A DNA stretch of 64,000 nucleotides, from assembly GCF_900112205.1 (NCBI RefSeq), contig NZ_FOKW01000002.1, positions 124,001-188,000 on the forward strand, read 5' to 3'. The translations under genes and the position numbers were made by a program. Within the stretch, counting starts at the first letter, position 1; each line of letters begins with the position of its first letter. Shown in pieces: positions 43,114-50,252 of this stretch. The notes beneath the pieces were generated by a model, which saw nothing but the letters and a program-made list of their open reading frames with translations, had not been told where the DNA came from and did not search any database. This DNA comes from Natronobacterium haloterrestre. GTDB lineage: Archaea; Halobacteriota; Halobacteria; Halobacteriales; Natrialbaceae.

Positions 43114-43410
43114 TCAAAAAGGCAGTCGGTCCCGGAGCCAGTCGCCGATCGATTCCTCGGGCTCTTCGTCGGGAACCTCGGGAATCACCCGGTCGGCGGG
43201 CTTGATGAGGGTCTGGTCGCCGTCCGATTCGACGACGATGAGGCCGTCGGTCTTCAGGGTCGCGAGAGCGTCCTCGAGGTCGTCGATCTCCGCCTCGACG
43301 GCCGCGCGGAGTTCGAAGACGGTCATGCCGTCGTCGGCTCGATCGACGAGTGCGTCGAGTACCGCGACTTCCGTTCGCTCCCGGTTCCGGTACTCCCGCT
43401 TTGCTTTCAT
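43114..43410 (-). CDS. DUF6432-like small winged-helix protein
   Basis: The 98-residue protein reads as a winged helix (EVAVLDALVDRADDGMTVFELRAAVEAEIDDLEDALATLKTDGLI, with a beta-wing after it) and ends with a conserved-looking EPEESIGDWLRDRLPF. The basic start KAKREYRNRERTE suits DNA contact. It resembles the haloarchaeal DUF6432 group, whose role is unknown. It lies 39 bases upstream of the YgfZ-like gene on the same strand, so the two may share a transcript. Confidence 0.85.
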   Translation of the reverse strand: MKAKREYRNRERTEVAVLDALVDRADDGMTVFELRAAVEAEIDDLEDALATLKTDGLIVVESDGDQTLIKPADRVIPEVPDEEPEESIGDWLRDRLPF

Positions 43411-43508
43411 CCGTGTTGGTATTCGACGACCCGGGATTTGACGTTTGTCGTTGGCGACCCTCGAGTCGGGGCGGCACTGCCGTCGTCCCGCCGGACCCAG
43501 GCGGTACG

Positions 43509-43516
43509 TTTTTTAT
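43509..43516 (+). promoter_or_regulatory. TATA-like element of the acidic zinc-ribbon gene
   Basis: TTTTTTAT centred about 28 bases before the ATG at 43541. It supports that start against the in-frame GTG at 43445. Confidence 0.6.
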
Positions 43517-43540
43517 GGCCCCGCTCGGAACGGTGTGACA

Positions 43541-44500
43541 ATGGTCCTGCGATGTTCGCTGCTCGGACACGACTACGGCGATCCCGACGTCGAACGCGAG
43601 CGCGAAGAACGGGGCAGTGAAGTCGTCGTTACCGTCCAGGAGTACGAGGAGTGTACCCGCTGTGGCGAACGAAACGTCATCAGCGAGAACACGGAAGTGA
43701 CGAGCATCTCCTCCGCTCTCGACGGCGACGAGTTGCCCGACGAACCCGAACCCGAATCCGAACCCGTACCCGAACCCGGGCCCGGGCCCGAGTCCGACAT
43801 CGACTCCGAACAACCGTCCGGCTCCGAGTCCGAGAGCGCCGCCGACGGCGAAGACGTCGAGTTCATCGACGCGGATGCCGGCGAAACCGAGACCGTCGAG
43901 CCGACGGCCGACGCCGACGCGGACGCGGACGACACCGTGGCGACGGCCGCCGACGACGACGGCGAGATCCTCGAGGACGCCCCGGCCGATCGCGACCGCG
44001 ACAGCGACCGCGAGCACGGCGAGTGGCCCGACTCGAGCGACGTCGGCCCGCCGGTCGAGGAGGAGAACCGGACGGAGTGGCCCGAGGCCGAGGTCAGTGA
44101 CCCGACCGACGACGACGCAGTCGTCCTCGAGCACGACTCGACCGAGACCGGCGTCCCCGACGGCGTCGACCGCGGCGTCTCCGAGGGCGACGTCGGGACG
44201 GCCGCCGGCGGGACGGGCGGCTCCGACGGTATCAGTGCTGCCGACGTGACCGCCGACCTCGAGGCGATGGAAGACGACGACTCGAGCGAGGAACCCTCCC
44301 TCGAGAGCGGTTCCGGCATCGAACGCGACGGCTCGGTACCGGTGCCGACGGAGGAGGATCCGGCCGACGAGGACGTGCCCACGGAGTTTTACTGCCCCCG
44401 GTGTGACTACGTCGCCGCGGAGAACCGCGCCTCGCTGCGGGCCGGCGACATCTGTCCCGACTGCCGCAAGGGGTATCTCGGCGAGCGACCACGGCACTGA
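43541..44500 (+). CDS. Bipartite zinc-ribbon protein with long acidic linker (DUF7093-like)
   Basis: The 319-residue protein has zinc ribbons at both ends. The N-terminal part (about 1-50) has CSLLGHDYGDPD and ECTRCGERN; the C-terminal part (about 285-319) has FYCPRCDYVAAENRASLRAGDICPDCRKGYLGE. Between them lies a 230-residue, highly acidic, Pro/Glu/Ser/Asp-rich linker with EPEPES and DADADAD repeats. The ends probably bind zinc and the linker is likely disordered. The start is fixed by TTTTTTAT about 28 bases upstream. Such proteins are frequent in haloarchaea; a function is not known. Confidence 0.82.
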   Translation: MVLRCSLLGHDYGDPDVEREREERGSEVVVTVQEYEECTRCGERNVISENTEVTSISSALDGDELPDEPEPESEPVPEPGPGPESDIDSEQPSGSESESAADGEDVEFIDADAGETETVEPTADADADADDTVATAADDDGEILEDAPADRDRDSDREHGEWPDSSDVGPPVEEENRTEWPEAEVSDPTDDDAVVLEHDSTETGVPDGVDRGVSEGDVGTAAGGTGGSDGISAADVTADLEAMEDDDSSEEPSLESGSGIERDGSVPVPTEEDPADEDVPTEFYCPRCDYVAAENRASLRAGDICPDCRKGYLGERPRH

Positions 44501-44600
44501 TACGGAGTGCTGTAACGGGTTTCCGGGGCAACCGCCGCTCTGGTCGCGGGTGCGCCGGAACCGACCCACAGAATATCGTACGACGCGGATCGACCACCGG

Positions 44601-44618
44601 TCTTTTTCTTTCTCTCTC
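44601..44618 (+). terminator. T-rich tract after the zinc-ribbon gene
   Basis: TCTTTTTCTTTCTCTCTC about 100 bases after the stop of the gene ending at 44500. T-rich runs like this end archaeal transcription. Confidence 0.45.
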
Positions 44619-44756
44619 GAATCCCTGTGGCGACGGTCCCCTCGTGTCAATCGGGCAGACAACACGAACCGTCGATTCGCGTCCCGCACGCGCCACTCCC
44701 TCCCGATATCGACGGCTATGAAAAGAGGTAAACAGTCCGCCGTGTATCTCCAATCC

Positions 44757-45146
44757 ATGAAGGAGTACAAGATGCGTCGCGGTGAATATCTCGAGGAGCG
44801 AATCCCGGACATGAAGGACACGATCGAGGACTACTTCGGGTCCGTCACGGGAACCCAGGAGTACAAGGGCAGCGACCTCTACGTGATCGAGGAGCCCGAC
44901 AACCCCGTCTTCGAGAAGATCGTCGTCGGCGCAGTCGAATACTCCGGGAAGAAGGACAAACTCGGCGTCGAGTTCCACGAACGAGACCCCACCGAACTCG
45001 GCCCCGACGAACTCGAGGCCGCGAGCGAGGCCGTCGACGCCAAGAACGACTTCCTCCTCGAGGCGACCGGTCGGGACGCGAAGGCCCGCCGCGACTCGAT
45101 GAAACGCGCGGTCGAGGACGACCCGGACCACGACGTCGACGCCTGA
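44757..45146 (+). CDS. DUF5611-like conserved haloarchaeal protein
   Basis: The 129-residue protein has a basic start (MKEYKMRRGEYLEERIPDMKD) and an alpha/beta body with LYVIEEPDNPVFEKIVVGAVEYSGKKDKLGVEFHERDP. The C-terminal half is acidic and helical. I chose ATG 44757 because conserved relatives begin near MKEYKMRRG; the ATG at 44718 would add 13 residues. The function is unknown. It is transcribed on its own. Confidence 0.85.
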   Translation: MKEYKMRRGEYLEERIPDMKDTIEDYFGSVTGTQEYKGSDLYVIEEPDNPVFEKIVVGAVEYSGKKDKLGVEFHERDPTELGPDELEAASEAVDAKNDFLLEATGRDAKARRDSMKRAVEDDPDHDVDA

Positions 45147-45271
45147 GAGCGTAACCCACTGTTCTCTCCCTGTTCCGGAAGTTCGTCGACCCAGCGACGG
45201 GTATCGCGATCGGCCGGAGCTTCTCCCCCGGCTTCGAAACGGCTATCCGCGCACCCTCGAATACCTCGGAC

Positions 45272-45454
45272 ATGGACCTCTCGGCGTTTCTCCTCGCGAC
45301 GCTCGTCACCCACGTCGGACTGGCGGGGTTCGTGACCGGACACGCAGTGCTGACTGACGGCGACGCCGGAAACTGGCCCTACATCACGCTCGCGCTCGGA
45401 CTCGCGGGCGTTGCGGGGTACTTCTTCTACGACGAAGCGACCGCGGGACGCTGA
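45272..45454 (+). CDS. Small two-helix membrane protein
   Basis: This 60-residue protein has two hydrophobic helices (about 4-25 and 37-53) joined by TDGDAGNWP and ends in a short cytoplasmic tail. No function is known. It stops exactly next to the stop of the convergent symporter gene: position 45454 ends one and 45455 ends the other. Confidence 0.7.
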   Translation: MDLSAFLLATLVTHVGLAGFVTGHAVLTDGDAGNWPYITLALGLAGVAGYFFYDEATAGR

Positions 45455-46792
45455 TCAGTCCCCGGCGGCGACGCCCTCGCCACCGCCCTCACCGGCCGGC
45501 TCGTCGGGCACGTCCGCCCAGACGCCGGAGGAGAGGTCGATGCCGTCGGTCCACTTGCCGACGACCGACGCGACGGCGAGGTCGCCGGTGACGTTGTTCG
45601 TCGTCGCGATCCGGCCGAGGATCGGGTCGACGCCCGCGACGAAACCGACGATCTCGAGGGGAAGTCCGAGCGCGGTCAGGATGACCGACAGCATGATCAA
45701 CCCGGCACCGGGGACGCCGGCCGTCCCGATGCTGATCAGGATCACGGTCGCGAGCACGAGCACCTGTTCGCCGAGGCCCAGGGTGACGCCGACCAGATTG
45801 GCGGCAAATACTGCCGTCACCGCCTGCCGGATGGCCGCGCCGTCCATGTTGATCGTCGCGCCGAGGGGAAGGCCGAAGCCGTAGACCGACTCGTCGATCC
45901 GGAGGTTCTCGTCGGCGTCGGCGATCGTCACCGGCAGCGTGCCGCTCGAGGAGCGGATCGTAAACGCCGTCACCATGGCGTCTTTCGCGCCGGCGAGGAA
46001 CGACAGCGGCGACTCCCCGAGGATCCCGACGGTCATCACGCCGAGGTAGGTGACGCTCATGTGGATGACGATCCCGACCGCGATGACGGCCACGAGCGCC
46101 CCGAGTTGGACGATCGCACCCAGCCCTTCGGTGCCGATCGAGGCCGCCATGAGGGCGAAGACGCCGATCACGCCGTACTCCATGACCCCCCAGACGATCT
46201 TGAACAGGGCCTCGGTGCCGGCGTCGACGAAGGCGAAGAAGCCGTCGATCGCGTCCGCGACCGTCTCGTCGGTCGTCGCCTCGCGGACCATCGAAAGCGC
46301 CAGCCCGAACACGACCACGAAGAAGATCGTCGAGAGGATGTCGCCGTCGACCATCGCGGCCAGCGGGTTCTCGGGGACGATGCCCAGCACGACTTCGGCG
46401 ACCGTCGGCGGCTCGGCCTCCTGGGCTTCGCCGCCGACGAACTCGACCGCGGTCCCGGGGTCGAACAGGTTCGCGACGGCGAGGCCGATCGCGGCAGCGA
46501 TCGTCGTCGTCACCGCGTAGAGGGCGACGGTCAATCCGCCGACCTTGCCGAGCCGCGAGGGCGTGAGCTTCCGCATCCCGCCCAGCAGCGTGAAGACGAT
46601 CAGCGGGACGATCAGCATCTCGAGCAGACGGAGGAAGAGATCGCCCAGCGGCTCGAGGACGCCGGCCCGTTCGCCGACGAGGCCGCCGACCGCGGTCCCG
46701 AGGACGAACGCGACCGCGATGCGATAGATGATGGGAATCGATCGATACCGACGCCACGTACGTCTCGGAAGCGACTCTGATGTCGTACTCAT
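45455..46792 (-). CDS. DAACS-family dicarboxylate/amino acid:cation symporter
   Basis: This 445-residue transporter is of the GltPh/DctA type. It shows FLRLLEMLIVPLIVFTLLGGM near 50-70, the serine-rich hairpin tip IRSSSGTLPVTIAD (about 278-291), NMDGAAIRQAVTA (about 312-324) of the NMDGT motif with the Thr replaced by Ala, and GVPGAGLIMLSVIL. It should bring in aspartate, glutamate or dicarboxylates with Na+ or H+. The serines in the HP1 tip and the Asn-Met-Asp are all present. The acidic C-terminus is a halophile trait. Confidence 0.92.
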   Translation of the reverse strand: MSTTSESLPRRTWRRYRSIPIIYRIAVAFVLGTAVGGLVGERAGVLEPLGDLFLRLLEMLIVPLIVFTLLGGMRKLTPSRLGKVGGLTVALYAVTTTIAAAIGLAVANLFDPGTAVEFVGGEAQEAEPPTVAEVVLGIVPENPLAAMVDGDILSTIFFVVVFGLALSMVREATTDETVADAIDGFFAFVDAGTEALFKIVWGVMEYGVIGVFALMAASIGTEGLGAIVQLGALVAVIAVGIVIHMSVTYLGVMTVGILGESPLSFLAGAKDAMVTAFTIRSSSGTLPVTIADADENLRIDESVYGFGLPLGATINMDGAAIRQAVTAVFAANLVGVTLGLGEQVLVLATVILISIGTAGVPGAGLIMLSVILTALGLPLEIVGFVAGVDPILGRIATTNNVTGDLAVASVVGKWTDGIDLSSGVWADVPDEPAGEGGGEGVAAGD

Positions 46793-46885
46793 CGACTGCC
46801 GTTTGGGACAGGGAGCGGCAACCTGTGTCGGTATCGGTGAGTCTGACCGTTATCTCCGACGGAAGTGGAGAAGCCGAAACCCGGG

Positions 46886-48418
46886 TCAGGCCAGGAAGAC
46901 GTGGCGCGGCCGATCCGCGAGGACGTCACGACCGTAGTCGACCGTCTCGGAGAACTCCTCGCTGCGGAAGAACGCCATCGCGTCCTCGCGGGAGTCCCAC
47001 CGGCTGGCGATGAACATGTCGTTCTCGTCCTCGCGGTTCGCGAGGAGGTCGGTCTTCCGGTGGCCGTCCATCTCCGCGAGCAGACCGGACACGTCGCCGA
47101 ACGTGCCGACGAAGTCCTCGCGGTGTTCGGGCTTGACGGTGTAGAACATGCCCATCGTTCCCCAGGAGTCCGCGTCGTCGTCGCCGGCCTGGCGGACGAC
47201 GTCGGGGAGGTCGGCGAGGAACCCGGCCGCGGTGTCTGCGGCCCGTTCGGTGTCCCAGAGGCTGACGACCGCGTTCTCGGCAGCCTCGTCGCCGGTCACG
47301 GACTCGTAGACGGCGGTCTTGACGTGGGTGTCGTAGTGGTCGAAGTTCGAACGGAGCCCCTCGACCTCCTCGAACAGTTCCTCGGAGTCGGCTTCGGAGT
47401 AGAGCACGACCGCGTAGACGTCCTCGCCGTGGGGCTGGCCGCCGTAGACGCCCATCTCCTCGAGTTCGTCGCGGACGCCGTCGCCGGCGACGCTGCTGGG
47501 GGGGCCGCCGGCGTCGTCTTCGCCGTCGCCGTCGCCGTCGCCGTGGTCGTGGCCGTGACCGTGGCCCTCGCCGTCGCTCTCACCCGGATGCCCCTCGCCG
47601 TGAGCGTGGGGATGACCCGTGTCGTCGTCTTCCGCCGGAACCGCGTCCCCGGCCATGTAGGCGTCCAGATCGTGGGGCTCGAACCGCCGTCCGACGTAGA
47701 ACCGGCCGAACTCGGCGTACTTCGAGGTCGAGGGGTCGAACCGCATCTCCGCGAGCAGGTTCTTGATGTTCGCGGGGTCGTCCGCGAACAGCGAGACGCT
47801 CCACTCGTAGTCGTCGAACCCGATGCTGCCCGCGGTGATCTGGCTGACCTTGCCGCCGTAGCTGCGGCCGATGTCGCCGTGGGAACTCATGTGCTCCGAG
47901 CGGTCCTCGAACGGCAGGTCGTACCAGTTGTACTCCGGATCGCGCCGTTTCTCCATCGGGTAGAAGTTGACGTACTCCGCGTCGGGGATCTGTGGGTAGA
48001 GCTTCTGCTCTAAGTACCGCGAGAGGCCGGTATCCTCGACTTCCTCGTCGTCCTCGAAGTAGGCGTCGGTGACGTAGTCGGAGACCTCCGCGACCGAGAC
48101 GTAGGAGTCGGTTCGCTCGGTGAACTCGGCGAGCGCAGTTTGATCGAACCGCCGACCCACCTGCTCGACGTCGGCCATCGTCGGCCGGATGTGCATGAAC
48201 AGGAGATCCGTCTCGTGACCGAGCATGGCAAAAAGCGCGGAGTCGCCGTCCTCGGCGTCGGCGACCGCCTCACAGTCGGCGAGGAACGACTGCCCCTCCT
48301 CGAGTGCACGTTCGCGGACGTGTTCCGGGGCGTCTCGCCAGGCGTCCCAGTCGATCGTCCGGAAGTCGTGCAGGATGTACCAGCCCTCTTTGGTTCGCGG
48401 TGGTGTCCGTCCTTCCAT
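46886..48418 (-). CDS. pitA: PitA: chlorite dismutase-like (HemQ) and ABM fusion with His-rich linker
   Basis: The 510-residue protein has an N-terminal chlorite dismutase/HemQ domain (about 5-245; conserved YVNFYPMEKRR, MSSHGDIGRSY, SIGFDDYEWSVSLFADDP) and a C-terminal antibiotic-biosynthesis-monooxygenase (ABM)-like domain (about 320-510). They are joined by a His/Gly/Asp-rich linker (about 262-305; DTGHPHAHGEGH, GHGHGHDHGDGDGDGEDD). This is the haloarchaeal PitA type. The Cld/HemQ part is likely a peroxide-dependent haem synthase; the ABM part is of unclear use. The His-rich run could bind metal. A TATA-like CTTATC is about 27 bases before the ATG. Confidence 0.92.
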   Translation of the reverse strand: MEGRTPPRTKEGWYILHDFRTIDWDAWRDAPEHVRERALEEGQSFLADCEAVADAEDGDSALFAMLGHETDLLFMHIRPTMADVEQVGRRFDQTALAEFTERTDSYVSVAEVSDYVTDAYFEDDEEVEDTGLSRYLEQKLYPQIPDAEYVNFYPMEKRRDPEYNWYDLPFEDRSEHMSSHGDIGRSYGGKVSQITAGSIGFDDYEWSVSLFADDPANIKNLLAEMRFDPSTSKYAEFGRFYVGRRFEPHDLDAYMAGDAVPAEDDDTGHPHAHGEGHPGESDGEGHGHGHDHGDGDGDGEDDAGGPPSSVAGDGVRDELEEMGVYGGQPHGEDVYAVVLYSEADSEELFEEVEGLRSNFDHYDTHVKTAVYESVTGDEAAENAVVSLWDTERAADTAAGFLADLPDVVRQAGDDDADSWGTMGMFYTVKPEHREDFVGTFGDVSGLLAEMDGHRKTDLLANREDENDMFIASRWDSREDAMAFFRSEEFSETVDYGRDVLADRPRHVFLA

Positions 48419-48440
48419 GGCCGGGGGTTAGGAAGCGACC

Positions 48441-48450
48441 GATAAGAAGG
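48441..48450 (-). promoter_or_regulatory. TATA-like element of pitA
   Basis: The minus strand reads CCTTCTTATC about 27 bases before the pitA ATG at 48418. The divergent PadR gene starts 132 bases away, so a PadR operator may overlap this region. Confidence 0.45.
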
Positions 48451-48518
48451 GACTGCTTCGTTTTCAGCCCCCGGCATTCGACGGGCCGTGCGAACGGCGC
48501 GTTGCTGGGACCGAAACC

Positions 48519-48540
48519 CTTTACGTACGTCCGTTTAAAT
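48519..48540 (+). promoter_or_regulatory. Promoter and palindrome before the PadR gene
   Basis: CCTTTACG about 27-30 bases before the ATG at 48551 overlaps an ACGTACGT palindrome (48523-48530), and a TTTAAAT follows. PadR regulators often act on their own promoter, so the palindrome is a possible operator; the evidence is only positional. Confidence 0.4.
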
Positions 48541-48550
48541 CACGGATCAC

Positions 48551-49072
48551 ATGCGGAAAAGTGGGCCGCCGAAAGGAGTCATCGCCTATCTCGTCCTCGA
48601 ACTCCTCGAGGAGAAACCGCGGTACGGGTACGAGATCCTCAAGGAGATCAAGGAGATCAGCGGCGGTCACTGGGAGCCGTCTTACGGGTCGGTGTACCCC
48701 ATCCTCTACAAGTTCGAGGAGAAGGGATGGGCCGAGCGCATCGAGCGCGAGGACGAACCGGACCGGAAGTACTTCGAACTCACCGACGACGGGCGCGAGG
48801 AACTCGCGGCCCGCCGGGAGGAAAGCGCCGAGAAGGGTCGTGACTTCGCCGACGTCATCCTGGGCTTTTTCCACGTCTACGCGGCGTTCTCGACGGACGA
48901 CCGGTTCGAAATCCCCGAAGTCGAGGGCGAGTGGCGGTTCGACGAGGAGTTCAGCAGGTGGGTCGTCGAACAGGTCGTTCGCCACCACGAACACTACTTC
49001 GATACGGAGTTCGAGCGGATCGACGCGACTCCCGAGGAGTTCTACGAGCGCCACGGCATCGACGAGGAGTAG
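48551..49072 (+). CDS. PadR-family transcriptional regulator
   Basis: The 173-residue regulator has the PadR winged helix at about 10-80 (VIAYLVLELLEEKPRYGYEILKEIKEISGGHWEPSYGSVYPILYKFEEKGW), with the recognition helix in PSYGSVYPIL, and a helical C-terminal dimerisation part. It is divergent from pitA by 132 bases, so pitA is a candidate target. The stop lies 11 bases from that of the convergent formyltransferase gene. The effector is unknown. Confidence 0.93.
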   Translation: MRKSGPPKGVIAYLVLELLEEKPRYGYEILKEIKEISGGHWEPSYGSVYPILYKFEEKGWAERIEREDEPDRKYFELTDDGREELAARREESAEKGRDFADVILGFFHVYAAFSTDDRFEIPEVEGEWRFDEEFSRWVVEQVVRHHEHYFDTEFERIDATPEEFYERHGIDEE

Positions 49073-49083
49073 GAGTGACCTCC

Positions 49084-49998
49084 CTACGACTCGGTTCGTT
49101 CGCCCCGCTGTACCCCTTCCTCGAGCGGCTCCGGGTTCTCGAGCCGTCTGCGAACCCGTCCGGCGACGTTCTTCGCGAGCACTCGCGTCGCGAACGGCAC
49201 CGTCCGGCGCTGGCTCCGGTAGTAGAACTCGCCGAGTTGTTCGTCCGGAACCGATTCGGGTTCGAACGACGGGTCCCGAAGGTTGGCGACTCCCTCGCGT
49301 AACAGTCGGATCTGGACCGTCGCGAGCCGGTCGAACACGTCCCAGAGCGTGTAACATCCCTCGAGCGACACCTCGTCGTAGGCGACGATTTCGCCGCCGT
49401 CGATCGACTCGTCCAGTCGCTGGAGCGTCGTGCCGGCGCGGGACCGGCCGTCGTGGAAGATCGCCGGCGGCCCCATGCCCCGGTACCTCCGGATGTCGGC
49501 CGGGTGGAAACTCACCACGCCGTACTCCGGGGCCGTGAGAACGTCTCCGCGGACGAGTCCGAACCCGAACCGGACGACGACGTCACACCGGTCGGCGATC
49601 GTATCGACAGCGTCGTCGGGGAGTTCGTTCCAGCCGTCGTCGGTCAACGGCTCGCAGGCGAGGTGATCTGCGTCGGCGACGGCGTCGACGTTCTCTACGG
49701 ACCGGCGGTGCCACAGCGGCTGTTCGTCGCCCAGCACCCGTCCCAGCGCCCGCTCGGCGAGGACGAAGGTCCAGGCCCGTTCCAGGCGAAACGTGTCGAC
49801 GAACTCGCGGACGTCCGCGAGGGTGATCCGATCCTTCGTGTTCCAGGATTCGGCTTCCGCGTCCGAATCGGCGTTCCGGACGACCAGCGAGAGTTCCGTT
49901 CCCGTCTGGTCCCGTAACCGCTCGAGTGCACGGACCTGCCACTCGTAGAGAAAGGACTCGCTCAGGGCTCCGACCCGCAACGGGTGAGCGGCGGACAT
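49084..49998 (-). CDS. Formyltransferase-fold protein with altered active site
   Basis: This 304-residue protein has the formyltransferase core (about 85-235). The active-site loop reads GVVSFHPADIRRYRGMGPPAIF (about 160-181) where 10-formyl-THF enzymes have NxHPSxLPxYRG. The His is present but the catalytic Asn is Ser. The Asp motif is kept in LDESIDGGEIVAYDEV (about 195-210). The N-terminal part is not like tRNA-Met formyltransferase, and there is no formyltransferase C-terminal barrel, so it is not Fmt. It may act on a sugar, or be without formyl transfer activity. Confidence 0.75.
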   Translation of the reverse strand: MSAAHPLRVGALSESFLYEWQVRALERLRDQTGTELSLVVRNADSDAEAESWNTKDRITLADVREFVDTFRLERAWTFVLAERALGRVLGDEQPLWHRRSVENVDAVADADHLACEPLTDDGWNELPDDAVDTIADRCDVVVRFGFGLVRGDVLTAPEYGVVSFHPADIRRYRGMGPPAIFHDGRSRAGTTLQRLDESIDGGEIVAYDEVSLEGCYTLWDVFDRLATVQIRLLREGVANLRDPSFEPESVPDEQLGEFYYRSQRRTVPFATRVLAKNVAGRVRRRLENPEPLEEGVQRGERTES

Positions 49999-50252
49999 CT
50001 CTCTGCCGGGGACGGGGACTCCTGGCTCTTAGTTACCAGTTCCTTTTTCGTGGCCAACGAGTCCGTATCGCTCCGATACGTTCGGTCGGCCGCGCCGTTC
50101 CCGGTCTCGAGATCGACCGACGGAAGGGCCGCGGATTGGCGGGCGGGCAGATCTCGTCGGAATCGGCGGACGGAATCCGGGCCTCGAGCGGTAGCCGCGT
50201 CGAACGACGGCCGTTGGCTCCGGTTTCGAACGAACGCCGCCGGTACGCGGCG
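49999..50252. other. Intergenic region, no gene seen
   Basis: This 254-base stretch lies between the formyltransferase-like gene and the stop of the site-2 protease gene. I see no credible coding frame and no strong repeat. The part next to 49999 should hold the formyltransferase promoter (AACTAAGAG on the minus strand near 50026-50034). Confidence 0.4.
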
